A stretch of DNA of 64,000 bases from Alloalcanivorax profundimaris (GTDB lineage: Bacteria; Pseudomonadota; Gammaproteobacteria; Pseudomonadales; Alcanivoracaceae). The translations under genes and the position numbers were made by a program. Each line of letters starts with the position of its first letter. Within the stretch, counting starts at the first letter, position 1. The stretch spans positions 1 to 64,000 of the forward strand of contig NZ_JABJWH010000006.1 of NCBI RefSeq assembly GCF_015265435.1, written 5' to 3'. Below the pieces are notes generated by a model. It did not search any database. It was not told the origin of the DNA and saw only the letters and a program-made list of their open reading frames with translations. This document shows positions 40,134-49,807 of the stretch, piece after piece.

Positions 40134-41738
40134 ATGACCCTGCCCCGCGCCCTGATCCTGGCCCTGCTCGGCTCCTCCGCCCCGCTATGGGCCGCCACCT
40201 ATCCGGTTTCCCTGCCCGTCACCGACGTGGTGCTGTTCCCGTCCCAGGCGGAAGTCTCCCGTTCGGTGACCCGCGAGCTGCCCGCCGGTGACCATCAATT
40301 CGTGATCGGCGATCTGCCGGAGCTGGACCTGGACAATCTTCGTATCGAGGTGGAAGGCGCCACCCTGGAGGGCGTGCGCGAGCGCCGCGCCAGTGAAGCG
40401 GAGGATGTGTCCCGGCGTCGGCAAGCACTGGACGACGAGATCGCCGCCTTGCAACGGCGTCTCTCCGAGGCGGACGCCGCCGACGCGCTGGACCGGCAGC
40501 AGATCGAGCGGTTGCAGTCGCTGTTCGGGCAGGCGCCCCAGGGCCAGGCGCTGTTCGCCGAGGTGCCGGTGGATCAGTGGTCGCGGGCCTGGAAGCAGCT
40601 GGCTGACGCGGTGACGGCGCGGCGGACGGCGATCAATGAACGCGCCGCCCGGCGCCCGGACATGGAACGGGAACTGCGGGCCTTGCAGGATCAGCGTGCC
40701 CAGCTCGGGCAGGCCCAGCAGGCGCGCCGCGGGCTGGTGCTGGACCTGAATGCGCCGGCGGCCAGCACCGCCCGCGTTACCCTGCACTATTTCACCGGCT
40801 CGGCCGGCTGGGGCAATCGCTTGCGGGTGGATCTGCGCAGTGACGAACGGCAGGTGGCCCTGGCGGCGGTGGCCGAAATCGAAAACCGCACCGGCGAGGA
40901 CTGGCGCGACGTGCGCGCCACCTTGGGTCTGCTGCCCGCCGGCTACCGGGCGGTGCCCGAGCCTTCGCCGTGGATGGTCGGTCTGGCCAAGGCCGGGCAG
41001 GGCGGCCTGGCCAGCCGGAACTTCAGCGCCGAGCCGGCCATGGAACTGCTGGACGCGGCGCCGCGCAAAGCGGTATCGGCGCCGGCGCCCACGCCGGTGG
41101 CGCATGGGGTGGACATGCGGGTGCCGCTGGATACGCCGTTGACCCTGGCCAGCGACGGGTCCAGCGCCCGGGTGACCTACCGGCGGGCGACACTGCCGGT
41201 GACCCTGACCCGCGAGAGCTACCTATGGCAACAACCGGCGGTGCTGCTGGTGGGTGAATGGCGCAATGACGGTGGCGTGCCCTGGCTCGGTGGCCAGGTG
41301 TCACTGTCCCGGGACGGCCAGCGGCTGACCCGCTACCGGCGCACGGCGGCGATCCAGATCGGCGAGCGAGTGCGGATGAGCTTCGGCGACGATCCGCGGC
41401 TGCGGGTCAAGGTGGTGGAGCAGCCGGCCAGCCATGGCGAAACCGGCCTGATCAACAAGGAAAAGACGCTGGCGGTGAGCCGCACGGTGACGCTGTCCAG
41501 CGGCTATGCGCACCCGGTGGAGGTGCAACTGTATGACCGCCGGCCGGTGGCCAGTGACGAACGTATCGAGGTGGAGACCACCGGGGCGGCCCCGGACCGC
41601 TCCGGGGTGCGTGATATCCAGGGGCTGGTGGCCTGGGACCGCCAGGTGGAAGGGGGCGGCGAGCTGAACATCGAGCACGGCTTCCAGCTGCGCTACCCCA
41701 CCGACATGACCCTTACCGGCGTCCCCGGCATGCGCTGA
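40134..41738 (+). CDS. MuiA-family protein (DUF4140/DUF4139)
   Basis: 534-residue exported protein with a signal peptide (1-21). Residues about 28-130 match the DUF4140 pattern (T-D-V-V-L-F-P-S-Q-A-E-V-S-R). A coiled coil follows (about 85-200) and then DUF4139 (about 205-530), built of beta-strands. The family name comes from a mucoidy inhibitor; the biochemical role is unknown. The stop is eight bases from the end of the convergent protease gene. Confidence 0.85.
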   Translation: MTLPRALILALLGSSAPLWAATYPVSLPVTDVVLFPSQAEVSRSVTRELPAGDHQFVIGDLPELDLDNLRIEVEGATLEGVRERRASEAEDVSRRRQALDDEIAALQRRLSEADAADALDRQQIERLQSLFGQAPQGQALFAEVPVDQWSRAWKQLADAVTARRTAINERAARRPDMERELRALQDQRAQLGQAQQARRGLVLDLNAPAASTARVTLHYFTGSAGWGNRLRVDLRSDERQVALAAVAEIENRTGEDWRDVRATLGLLPAGYRAVPEPSPWMVGLAKAGQGGLASRNFSAEPAMELLDAAPRKAVSAPAPTPVAHGVDMRVPLDTPLTLASDGSSARVTYRRATLPVTLTRESYLWQQPAVLLVGEWRNDGGVPWLGGQVSLSRDGQRLTRYRRTAAIQIGERVRMSFGDDPRLRVKVVEQPASHGETGLINKEKTLAVSRTVTLSSGYAHPVEVQLYDRRPVASDERIEVETTGAAPDRSGVRDIQGLVAWDRQVEGGGELNIEHGFQLRYPTDMTLTGVPGMR

Positions 41739-41745
41739 AGCGCGG

Positions 41746-42861
41746 CTAGCGGGACGCCGGCGGGCGGGTGCCGATGGTGACGTCCAGGTCCAGCGGTTGC
41801 TGATTGCGGATTACGTTGAGCGTCAGGGTGGTGCCCGGCTCGGTGCCGGCGATGCGGTTCATCGCCTCGTAGGCGTCGCCCATGGTCTCGCCGTCGATGC
41901 CCACCAGCACGTCTTCCGCCTGCAGGCCGGCCTTCTGCGCCGGGCTGCCGGACACCACCTCGTTGACCAGGCCGCCGCTGACGCTTTTAAGCCCGAAGGT
42001 CTCCGCCAGGGCGGGCGTCACGTCCTGTACGGACACCCCCAGGAAGCCCCGAATCACGCGGCCGTGTTCGATCAGGTCGCTCATCACCTCGCGGGCGATG
42101 GAGGCGGGCGTGGCGAAGCCGATGCCCTGCCAGCTGCCGTCCTGGGACAGGATGGCGGTGTTGATGCCGATCAGGTGCCCACGGGTGTCTACCAGGGCGC
42201 CGCCGGAGTTGCCCCGGTTGATGGCGGCGTCGGTCTGGATGAAGTTCTCGAAGGTGGCGATGCCCAGATGGGTGCGGCCGGTGGCGCTGACGATGCCCAT
42301 GGACACGGTCTGGCCCACCCCCAGCGGGTTGCCGATGGCCAGCACCACGTCGCCCACCTTCACCGGCTGCGGGCCGTTCAGGTCGATCACCGGCGGGTTT
42401 TCCACGGTGATCTGCAGCAGCGCCAGATCGGTTTCCGGGTCGGTGCCCACCACCCGGGCCGGGGCGTCGCGACCGTCGCGCAGGGCCACCAGGATTTCGT
42501 CGGAGTCACGGATCACATGGTAGCTGGTGAGCACATAGCCCTCCGGCGACACGATCACGCCGGAGCCCAGGCTGGCCAGGGCCCGCTCCCGGCGCGGGCG
42601 CTCCATGAAGCGGTTGAGCAACGGATCGTCGCTGACGCTGTCGCCTCGGGTGACGATCTGGGTGGTGTAGACGTTGACCACCGCCGGCGCCGCCCGCTGC
42701 ACGGCGTTGGCGTAGCTGTCGGCGGTGGGCGCGGCGCGCGCCGTCCCGGTGCCCTCGGCGGCGCGTGCCCCGGGCCCCTGCTCGTACCACCACAGCACGG
42801 CCAGGCCCACGGCCAAGCCGGCCACCACCGGCAATGCCAGAAAGCGGATCAGTTTCACCAC
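41746..42861 (-). CDS. algW: DegS/AlgW-like periplasmic serine protease
   Basis: 371 residues. A membrane anchor (about 7-25) is followed by a trypsin-like domain with His115 (S-Y-H-V), Asp145 (T-D-L-A-L-L) and Ser219 (G-N-S-G-G), and one PDZ domain (about 275-365). A single PDZ and an anchor place it with DegS/AlgW, which senses misfolded porins and starts cleavage of the anti-sigma factor RseA/MucA. Start is GTG (42861), possibly the next GTG. Divergent from the Nif3 gene. Confidence 0.9.
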   Translation of the reverse strand: MVKLIRFLALPVVAGLAVGLAVLWWYEQGPGARAAEGTGTARAAPTADSYANAVQRAAPAVVNVYTTQIVTRGDSVSDDPLLNRFMERPRRERALASLGSGVIVSPEGYVLTSYHVIRDSDEILVALRDGRDAPARVVGTDPETDLALLQITVENPPVIDLNGPQPVKVGDVVLAIGNPLGVGQTVSMGIVSATGRTHLGIATFENFIQTDAAINRGNSGGALVDTRGHLIGINTAILSQDGSWQGIGFATPASIAREVMSDLIEHGRVIRGFLGVSVQDVTPALAETFGLKSVSGGLVNEVVSGSPAQKAGLQAEDVLVGIDGETMGDAYEAMNRIAGTEPGTTLTLNVIRNQQPLDLDVTIGTRPPASR

Positions 42862-42927
42862 TGAGTTTGCCCCCGCGAATCATGTAAACTGCGCGCAATG
42901 GTAGCAGATCAACGGGGAAACACGCCC

Positions 42928-43686
42928 ATGCTGAAACGCGATCACCTGCTCGGCCTGCTCGACGACGAGCTGCAGACGCACCGGTTCCGCGATTACTGCC
43001 CCAACGGCTTGCAGGTGGAAGGCCGCGAGCAGGTGCGGCGGCTGGTCACCGGCGTGACCGCCTGCCAGGCGCTGATCGACGCGGCCATCGTCGAGGAGGC
43101 GGACGCCATCTTCGTACACCACGGTTACTTCTGGAAAAACGAGGACCAGCGCGTGCGCGGCATGAAGAAGCAACGCCTGCAGACCCTGCTGCGCCACGAC
43201 ATCAGCCTGTTCGCCTACCACCTGCCGCTGGATGCGCATCCGCAATTGGGCAACAATGCCCAGCTGGCGCGGCGGTTGGGCCTGCACATGGAGGGCGGTC
43301 TGGAGCCGGACAACCCCTTGTCGGTGGGCAACGTGGGGCGCCTGGACGAGCCCATGAGCGCTGAGGACTTCGCCGCCCACGTGGAAGCGGTGCTCGGTCG
43401 CGAGGCCCTGCACATCGGCGACAGCCAGGATGAGATCGAAACCCTGGCCTGGTGCACCGGCGCCGCCCAGGGCTTCATCGAGCAGGCCCAGGCGCTGGGC
43501 GTGGATGCCTATCTCAGCGGCGAGATCTCCGAGCCCACCACCCATTTCGCCCGCGAGACCGGCATTCATTACTTCGCCTGCGGTCACCACGCCACCGAGC
43601 GCTACGGGGTTCAGGCGGTGGGTGAATGGCTGGCCAACGAGCACGGGCTGGAACACATCTTCATCGACATCGACAACCCGGTTTAG
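42928..43686 (+). CDS. Nif3/YbgI-family dinuclear metal protein
   Basis: 252 residues. Conserved His/Glu metal ligands: F-V-H-H-G-Y-F-W near 75, A-Y-H-L-P-L-D-A-H near 105, and G-H-H-A-T-E-R near the C-terminus. Members have been linked to GTP cyclohydrolase-like folds, but their reaction is unsettled. The ATG at 42928 (MLKRDHLLGLL) gives the usual length; a start at 42898 would add ten residues. Confidence 0.9.
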   Translation: MLKRDHLLGLLDDELQTHRFRDYCPNGLQVEGREQVRRLVTGVTACQALIDAAIVEEADAIFVHHGYFWKNEDQRVRGMKKQRLQTLLRHDISLFAYHLPLDAHPQLGNNAQLARRLGLHMEGGLEPDNPLSVGNVGRLDEPMSAEDFAAHVEAVLGREALHIGDSQDEIETLAWCTGAAQGFIEQAQALGVDAYLSGEISEPTTHFARETGIHYFACGHHATERYGVQAVGEWLANEHGLEHIFIDIDNPV

Positions 43687-43735
43687 CCGAGGGGAGCGGC
43701 GCCCGCTTCCGGGCGCGCCAGCGGTCAGGAATTCC

Positions 43736-44599
43736 ATGGACATCACGGTGATTTTCAACCCTACCGCCGGCGGCGGCAGGGCCAAACGTCTGCGCCAGTT
43801 CGTGCGGGCGCTGGAACAGGGCGGCGCCCGGGTGCGCCTGTATCACACCCGGGCCCCGGGGGACGCCACGCGCTTCCTGCGCGAGCTCGGCAACCCCGGT
43901 GATTGCGTGGTGGCCGCCGGCGGCGACGGCACCGTCAACGACGTGATCAACGGCCTGCGCCCGGGCGTGGCCCTGGCCGTGTTTCCGATCGGCACCGCCA
44001 ATGTGCTGGCCCGGGAGCTGGCCCTTCCGCGCCGTCCCGAGGCCGCCGCCCGGGTGGCCCTGGAAGGGCGCGCGCAGACCATCACCCCGGCCCGCCTCAA
44101 CGGTCGCCGTTTCCTGGTCATGGCCGGCGTCGGTTACGACGCCTGGGTGGTGGACCAGGTGGACCTGATTTCCAAGCGCCGCATCGGCAAGCTGGCCTAC
44201 CTGGTGAGCATGATCCGGCAGCTGTTTCGCTATGGCGAGGTGACCTTCCGGGTCACCGTGGATGGCCGGCCCCTGGACTGTTTCTCGGCGGTGATCAGCA
44301 ATGGCCGCTACTACGGCGGTGGCTTCGTGCTCAGCCGCCAGGCCAGCCTGGCCCGGCGCAGTGTTCAGGTGCTGCTGTTCCAGCGCCCGGGCCCGCTGTT
44401 CCTGCTGCGGTGCCTGGCGGCGCTGGCGCTGGGGCGCCTGGAGAAGGTGGACGGCGTGGCGTCCCTGAGCGCGGAACGGCTCACCATCAGCGCCCCGGGC
44501 CTGGAACCGGTGCAGACCGACGGCGACCCGGCCGGCTGGTTGCCCGCCGAGATCGACCTGGAGCCGGAGCCGGTGACGGTCCTGGTGCCCCGGGCCTGA
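43736..44599 (+). CDS. Diacylglycerol/lipid kinase family protein (YegS-like)
   Basis: 287-residue DAGK-catalytic-domain protein. N-P-T-A-G-G-G (residues 7-13) and G-G-D-G-T-V-N-D-V near 61 bind ATP; G-T-A-N-V-L-A-R-E-L is the next motif. Likely phosphorylates a lipid such as diacylglycerol or phosphatidylglycerol at the inner membrane. The ATG at 43736 opens at the first beta-strand (MDITVIFNP). Confidence 0.88.
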   Translation: MDITVIFNPTAGGGRAKRLRQFVRALEQGGARVRLYHTRAPGDATRFLRELGNPGDCVVAAGGDGTVNDVINGLRPGVALAVFPIGTANVLARELALPRRPEAAARVALEGRAQTITPARLNGRRFLVMAGVGYDAWVVDQVDLISKRRIGKLAYLVSMIRQLFRYGEVTFRVTVDGRPLDCFSAVISNGRYYGGGFVLSRQASLARRSVQVLLFQRPGPLFLLRCLAALALGRLEKVDGVASLSAERLTISAPGLEPVQTDGDPAGWLPAEIDLEPEPVTVLVPRA

Positions 44600-44664
44600 T
44601 CCCGGGGCATAAGACCCAAACGGAAAGTTCTTAGCATCGGTGGAGGGGGTCACGGCTTGGCCGT

Positions 44665-44670
44665 TATAAT
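44665..44670 (+). promoter_or_regulatory. Candidate -10 element of sat
   Basis: A perfect TATAAT stands 40 bases before the sat start codon. No matching -35 box is convincing, so this is only a placed guess. Confidence 0.3.
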
Positions 44671-44710
44671 CCGCCGCCATAACAGCCAATCCGACCTTAA
44701 GGGAGTGAAC

Positions 44711-45925
44711 ATGTCGCAACTGGTGCAACCTCACGGCAGCGATACGCTGAACATTCTGCTGCTGGACGGCGCCGAGCGGGAGCAGGCCCTGGCCGCCGCC
44801 CGGGACCTGCCCCGCATCACCCTCAGTTCCCGGGAACGCGGGGACCTGATCATGCTCGGCATCGGCGGCTTCACCCCCCTGGACGGTTTCATGGGCAAGG
44901 CCGACTGGCAGAGCGTGTGCGACAACATGACCCTGGCCAACGGCGTGTTCTGGCCGATCCCGATCACCCTGTCCACCGACGCCGCCACCGCCGACGGCCT
45001 GGCCGAGGGCGCCGAAGTGGCCCTGGTGGATGAGGACGGCGACATCATGGGCTCCATGACGGTCACCGAGAAGTACGCCATCGACAAGGCCCACGAGTGC
45101 CAGCAGGTGTTCAAGACCACCGACGAGGAGCACCCGGGCGTGAAAATGGTCATGGCCCAGGGCGACGTGAACCTGGCCGGGCCGGTGAAGGTGTTCAGCC
45201 AGGGCGATTTCCCCGAGAAGTACGCCGGCATCTACATGACCCCCACCGAAACCCGGGCCATGTTCGAGGCGCGCGGCTGGAAAACCGTGGCCGCCTTCCA
45301 GACCCGCAACCCCATGCACCGCTCCCACGAGCACTTGGCGAAAATCGCCATCGAGATCTGCGACGGCGTCATGGTGCATTCACTGCTGGGTAACCTGAAG
45401 CCCGGTGATATCCCCGCCGAAGTGCGTCAGAACGCCATCAAGACCCTGATCGACAACTACTTCGTGGAGAACACCGTGGTGCAGTCCGGCTACCCGCTGG
45501 ACATGCGCTACGCCGGTCCCCGCGAGGCGCTGCTGCACGCTCTGTTCCGCCAGAACTACGGCTGCTCCCACCTGATCGTGGGCCGCGACCACGCTGGCGT
45601 GGGCGATTACTACGGGCCCTTCGACGCCCATCACATCTTCGATGAGATCGCCGACGACGCCCTGATCACCCAGCCGCTGAAGATCGACTGGACCTTCTGG
45701 TGCGACAAGTGCGGCACCATGGCGAGCATGCGCACCTGCCCGCACACCGCCGAGGACCGGGTCCTGGTGAGCGGTACCAAGCTGCGCAAACTGCTCAGTG
45801 AAGGCGGCGACGTGCCGGACAACTTCAGCCGCCCGGAGGTGCTGGCGGTGCTGCGTGAGTACTACGAAGGTCTGCAGGACCACGAGAAGGTGAAGGTGGA
45901 GCTCAAGGGCCACTCGGCGCGCTGA
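44711..45925 (+). CDS. sat: Sulfate adenylyltransferase, single-chain type
   Basis: 404-residue ATP sulfurylase of the homo-oligomeric (Sat/MET3) type, unrelated to Cys[13 protein letters not shown] (the QxRNPxH motif, near 197) and G-R-D-H-A-G are the ATP-binding marks. Two CxxC-like pairs (W-C-D-K-C and T-C-P-H) near 340 suggest a zinc site. It makes APS from sulfate and ATP; no APS kinase or reductase gene is adjacent. Start MSQLVQPHG at 44711 follows a GGGAGTG site. Confidence 0.95.
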   Translation: MSQLVQPHGSDTLNILLLDGAEREQALAAARDLPRITLSSRERGDLIMLGIGGFTPLDGFMGKADWQSVCDNMTLANGVFWPIPITLSTDAATADGLAEGAEVALVDEDGDIMGSMTVTEKYAIDKAHECQQVFKTTDEEHPGVKMVMAQGDVNLAGPVKVFSQGDFPEKYAGIYMTPTETRAMFEARGWKTVAAFQTRNPMHRSHEHLAKIAIEICDGVMVHSLLGNLKPGDIPAEVRQNAIKTLIDNYFVENTVVQSGYPLDMRYAGPREALLHALFRQNYGCSHLIVGRDHAGVGDYYGPFDAHHIFDEIADDALITQPLKIDWTFWCDKCGTMASMRTCPHTAEDRVLVSGTKLRKLLSEGGDVPDNFSRPEVLAVLREYYEGLQDHEKVKVELKGHSAR

Positions 45926-45942
45926 TCCGCGCCACCGCGCAC

Positions 45943-45971
45943 AAAAAACCCGGGCCAGGCCCGGGTTTTTT
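45943..45971. terminator. Bidirectional terminator between sat and zapG
   Basis: A perfect stem CCCGGGCC / GGCCCGGG around one A, with six A's on the left and seven T's on the right, serves both the sat (plus) and zapG (minus) transcripts, which converge here. Confidence 0.9.
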
Positions 45972-45986
45972 TATGCGTCGGCGCGC

Positions 45987-46502
45987 TCAGCGCGGGCGGT
46001 CGCTCTCGTCGTTGTCGTCTCGCACGTCGGCGTAATCGCGGGGCGGCTCCACCACCGCCGCCGGCGTTTCCTCGTCGGTGTTCACCGGGCTGAAGGGCCC
46101 TTCAGCCTGCTTCTGCAGACCGAAATCCTCGGACAGGGTGCCCTGGGCCTTGGGCGCGTAGTCCAGGGGCTGGGAGAGCGGCGTTTCCGGCTCGTGGGCG
46201 GCGTCCAGGCTCTTGGCGGCGGCCTTCTTGCGGCCGGCTTCGCTGCACAGACTCCGCGCGCCCCGTGACAAATGCTGGTGGACCGACCGGTAGGTCTGGG
46301 TCAGCTCGTTGACCAGGTCGGCGGTTTCCAGGAAATGATGGTCCACCCGGTCGCGGTACTGGTTCAGGGCGTTGCGGGCCTCGTCGCGCTCGCGGATCAG
46401 CCGGCTGCCCTGGCGGCGGGCGGGCATCAGCCAGTAGAGCAGGCCGGCGCCCAGGATCAGGCCGGCGAGAAAGGTGAGCAGGTGGGTTGTCAGCGTATCC
46501 AT
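45987..46502 (-). CDS. zapG: ZapG/YhcB-family inner-membrane protein (DUF1043)
   Basis: 171 residues. One membrane helix (about 7-25), then a basic helix and coiled coil (R-E-R-D-E-A-R-N-A-L-N-Q-Y-R-D-R-V-D-H-H-F, about 37-60) typical of YhcB, and a long acidic disordered tail. E. coli YhcB helps coordinate envelope growth and division. The ATG at 46502 has GAGGAG eight bases upstream. Its usual neighbour zapE is only 0.8 kb away, on the opposite strand. Confidence 0.85.
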   Translation of the reverse strand: MDTLTTHLLTFLAGLILGAGLLYWLMPARRQGSRLIRERDEARNALNQYRDRVDHHFLETADLVNELTQTYRSVHQHLSRGARSLCSEAGRKKAAAKSLDAAHEPETPLSQPLDYAPKAQGTLSEDFGLQKQAEGPFSPVNTDEETPAAVVEPPRDYADVRDDNDESDRPR

Positions 46503-46587
46503 GTCATACTCCTCAAGCAGCCACATTGCAGCACAGACCCGTGGCCGCGCCAAGCCAACCGCAGAGTAAATTGTATCGGGAGGAAAC

Positions 46588-47217
46588 ATGAGCCGTGACC
46601 GCCTGGCCTTGGAGGGTCCGGAAGGCACCCTGGAAGCCGCGCTGGAGGGGGATACCGAGGCCCCGCGCTTTATCGCCATCGTCTGCCACCCGCATCCGCT
46701 GTTCGGCGGCACCATGGACAACAAGGTGGTCACCACCCTGAGCCGTGCCGCCCGGGACGCCGGCGCCGCCGTGCTGAGGTTCAACTTTCGCGGCGTGGGC
46801 AACAGCCAGGGCGCGTTCAGCGACGGCATCGGCGAGACCGAGGACCTGATCGCCGTGCACAACTGGCTGACCCGTGAATTTCCGGACAAGCCGTTGTGGC
46901 TGGCCGGCTTCTCGTTCGGCAGCTTCGTGGCCGCCCGTGGCGCCGAGGTGCTCACCGCCAACGGGCAGGCGCCCAAGGCCCTGATGCTGGTGGCGCCGCC
47001 GGTGCATCATTTCGACTTCGCGTCCCTGGAAAACGCCGGCTGTCCGGTCACCGTGGTGCAGGGCGAGGACGACGAGGTGGTGCCCGCCGAGCAGGTGTTC
47101 CGCTGGGCCGGCGAGACGGTGCTGGCGCCGGACCTGATCCGCTTCCCGGACAGCGGGCATTTCTTCCACGGCAAGCTGGTGGATCTCAAGGAGGTGGCCG
47201 CCTCGCGGATGCCCTGA
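46588..47217 (+). CDS. Alpha/beta hydrolase
   Basis: 209 residues. Oxyanion/first-strand region H-P-H-P-L-F-G-G-T-M, nucleophile Ser109 in G-F-S-F-G-S, acid in G-E-D-D-E-V-V-P and His in D-S-G-H-F-F-H. Matches a widespread small esterase-like family (YfhR/COG2945-type) of unknown substrate. An AGGAAAC site precedes the ATG. It diverges from zapG. Confidence 0.87.
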   Translation: MSRDRLALEGPEGTLEAALEGDTEAPRFIAIVCHPHPLFGGTMDNKVVTTLSRAARDAGAAVLRFNFRGVGNSQGAFSDGIGETEDLIAVHNWLTREFPDKPLWLAGFSFGSFVAARGAEVLTANGQAPKALMLVAPPVHHFDFASLENAGCPVTVVQGEDDEVVPAEQVFRWAGETVLAPDLIRFPDSGHFFHGKLVDLKEVAASRMP

Positions 47218-47289
47218 GGATCCCGGGGGTTGTTGTCAGCCCGCTTACGGAACGCTACATTGACTCGCCGTTCACCACTGCCGGACACC

Positions 47290-48378
47290 ATGACGCCCCT
47301 CGAGAAATACCAGGCCGATCTGACGCGCCCCGAGTTCGTCCGCGACCCCACCCAGGAGCAGGCGGTGCGCGCGCTGGACCATCTTTACCAGAAGTTGTGC
47401 CAGGCCCGGGCGCCGGCCGGCCTGCTGGCGAAACTGCGCAAGCAGAAACGCCAGCCGGAGAAGGGGCTGTACATGTGGGGCGGGGTGGGGCGCGGCAAGA
47501 CCTACCTGATGGATATCTTCTTCGAATGTCTGCCGTTCGAGGAAAAACGGCGCATGCACTTTCACCGCTTCATGCAGAAAGTGCACCGCCAGATGCGCGA
47601 GCGCCAGGGCGAGAAAAACCCGCTCACCAACATCGCCCGGGAATTCGCCGCCCGCTACCGGGTGCTGTGCTTCGACGAGTTCTTCGTCACCGACATCACC
47701 GACGCCATGATCCTGGCCACCCTGATGCAAACCCTGTTCGACGAGGGCGTCACCCTGGTGGCCACCTCCAATATCGAACCGGACGGCCTCTACCGCGACG
47801 GCTTGCAGCGGGCCCGTTTCCTGCCCGCCATCGAACTGATCAAGCAGCACACCAAGGTGATGAACGTGGACGGTGGCAAGGACCACAGGCTGCGTCTGCT
47901 GGAGCAGGCGGAGCTGTTCCATTGTCCATTGGGCGAGGAAGCGGACCGCTTCATGGCGGAGCGCTTCGCCGCGCTGGCCTCCGAACACGGCCGCCACCGC
48001 GAGCAGGGCAACATCCTGGTGGAAGGCCGCAAGATCGCCACGGTGAAATCCGCCGATGACGTGGTCTGGTTCGATTTCCCCGACGTGTGCGACGGCCCGC
48101 GCAGCCAGAATGACTACATCGAGATCGCCCGCGAATTCCAGACCGTGCTGGTCTCCAACGTGGAACGCATGGGGGCCGGCACCGACGACCGGGCACGCCG
48201 CTTCATCAACCTGGTGGATGAATTCTACGATCGCGGCGTCAAGCTGGTGATCACCGCGGAAACCCCCATCGAGGACCTGTACGCCGGCGGGCGGCTGGAC
48301 TTCGAATTCGAGCGCACCCGCTCGCGCCTGATGGAGATGCAGTCCCAGGAATACCTGGCCCGCGAACACCTGGCCTGA
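47290..48378 (+). CDS. zapE: Cell division ATPase ZapE (AFG1-like)
   Basis: 362-residue P-loop ATPase. Walker A G-G-V-G-R-G-K-T at 64-71, Walker B L-C-F-D-E-F, then S-N sensor (V-A-T-S-N). ZapE destabilises FtsZ polymers under stress in E. coli. The ATG at 47290 (MTPLEKYQADL) is the family start; 20 residues in frame upstream are not conserved. Confidence 0.94.
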   Translation: MTPLEKYQADLTRPEFVRDPTQEQAVRALDHLYQKLCQARAPAGLLAKLRKQKRQPEKGLYMWGGVGRGKTYLMDIFFECLPFEEKRRMHFHRFMQKVHRQMRERQGEKNPLTNIAREFAARYRVLCFDEFFVTDITDAMILATLMQTLFDEGVTLVATSNIEPDGLYRDGLQRARFLPAIELIKQHTKVMNVDGGKDHRLRLLEQAELFHCPLGEEADRFMAERFAALASEHGRHREQGNILVEGRKIATVKSADDVVWFDFPDVCDGPRSQNDYIEIAREFQTVLVSNVERMGAGTDDRARRFINLVDEFYDRGVKLVITAETPIEDLYAGGRLDFEFERTRSRLMEMQSQEYLAREHLA

Positions 48379-48453
48379 GCGGTTTGGTCATTGCCCCCGA
48401 ATCCCCCGGGTTAGACACTCTGTTTCCCGTTTCGAGACAACCCGGAGACTGCA

Positions 48454-49599
48454 ATGATCCCGCGTACGCTGTTCAATTCCGACCACGAGGCGCTTCGCGA
48501 TACCGTCCGCCGCTTCCTGGAAAACGAAGCCGTGCCCCATCACGAAGAATGGGAGCAGAGCGGCCAGGTGCCCAAGGAACTGTGGCGCAAGGCCGGCGAA
48601 CAGGGCTTCCTGTGCCCCATGGTGAGCGAGGAATACGGCGGCCTGGGCGCCGACTTCCTGTACAGCGTGGTGGTCAGCGAGGAGATCTCCCGGGCCGGCC
48701 TCACCGGCATCGGCTGGGGCCTGCACACCGAGATCGTGGCCCCCTACATCGAGCACTACGGCTCCGAGGCCCTCAAGCACAAATACCTGCCGAAAATGGT
48801 CACCGGCGAGATGATCGGCGCCATCGCCATGAGCGAGCCCGGCGCCGGCTCCGACCTGCAGGGCGTCAAGACCACCGCCGTCAAGGACGGTGACCACTAC
48901 ATCCTCAACGGCTCCAAGACCTTCATCACCAACGGTCAGAACGCCGACCTGGTGATCGTGGTGGCCAAGACCGACCCGTCCAAGGGCGCCAAGGGCACCA
49001 GCCTGATCATCGTCGAGGAGGGCATGGAAGGCTTCGAGAAAGGCAAGAACCTGAAGAAAGTGGGCATGAAGGCCCAGGACACCTCCGAACTGTTCTTCCA
49101 GGATGTGAAAGTGCCCGCCGAGAACCTGATCGGCCAGGAAGGCATGGGCTTCATCTACCTGATGCAGGAGCTGCCCCAGGAGCGCCTGGGCATCGCCATC
49201 AACGGCCTGGCCATGGCGGAAAGTGCCTTCCAGCACACCCTGGACTACGTCAAGGAACGCAAGGCGTTCGGCCAGCCCGTCGCCGGCTTCCAGAACACCC
49301 AGTTCAAGCTCGCCGAGATGCGCACCCAGCTGGACGTGGCCCGCGCCTACGTGGACCGCTGCCTGGAGCTGCACCTCAAGAAGGAACTGGACATCCCCAC
49401 CGCCGCCGGCGCCAAATACTGGGTCACCGACCTGCAGTGCGACCTCATCGACGAGTGCGTGCAGCTGCACGGTGGCTACGGTTACATGTGGGAATATCCG
49501 ATCGCGCGCATGTTCGCCGACGCCCGCGTGCAGCGCATCTATGGCGGCACCAATGAGATCATGAAGACCATCATCGCCCGGGCCGTGCTCGGCGCCTGA
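48454..49599 (+). CDS. Acyl-CoA dehydrogenase
   Basis: 381-residue FAD-dependent dehydrogenase. A-M-S-E-P-G-A-G-S-D-L near 130 is the FAD/substrate signature, Q-L-H-G-G-Y-G-Y-M is the second, and the catalytic base Glu368 sits in G-G-T-N-E-I. Sequence style resembles long-chain enzymes, which fits the FadL-type porin gene 0.2 kb downstream. Substrate length is not determinable here. Confidence 0.93.
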   Translation: MIPRTLFNSDHEALRDTVRRFLENEAVPHHEEWEQSGQVPKELWRKAGEQGFLCPMVSEEYGGLGADFLYSVVVSEEISRAGLTGIGWGLHTEIVAPYIEHYGSEALKHKYLPKMVTGEMIGAIAMSEPGAGSDLQGVKTTAVKDGDHYILNGSKTFITNGQNADLVIVVAKTDPSKGAKGTSLIIVEEGMEGFEKGKNLKKVGMKAQDTSELFFQDVKVPAENLIGQEGMGFIYLMQELPQERLGIAINGLAMAESAFQHTLDYVKERKAFGQPVAGFQNTQFKLAEMRTQLDVARAYVDRCLELHLKKELDIPTAAGAKYWVTDLQCDLIDECVQLHGGYGYMWEYPIARMFADARVQRIYGGTNEIMKTIIARAVLGA

Positions 49600-49623
49600 T
49601 GCCCCCTGGCGTGAACGGCCCGT

Positions 49624-49649
49624 AAAGGCGACCGGCCGGTCGCCTTTTT
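49624..49649. terminator. Rho-independent terminator after acyl-CoA dehydrogenase
   Basis: Self-complementary stem AAAGGCGACCGG / CCGGTCGCCTTT with no separate loop (bases must open at the centre) and five T's. It ends the acyl-CoA dehydrogenase transcript before the FadL gene. Confidence 0.85.
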
Positions 49650-49807
49650 GTGGCCGAAAATCGTCCAGTTTTACATTCCTCGCCTTCTCCACCCCGGCTT
49701 GCGAGTTTATTCTTAGGCCGTCGGTGTATACCCCGACATTTTGCCGTGCCCGGGCCCGCGTGGACGAAGCGGTCCGGCCACTTCCGGCTCGATACGATGG
49801 AGAAAAC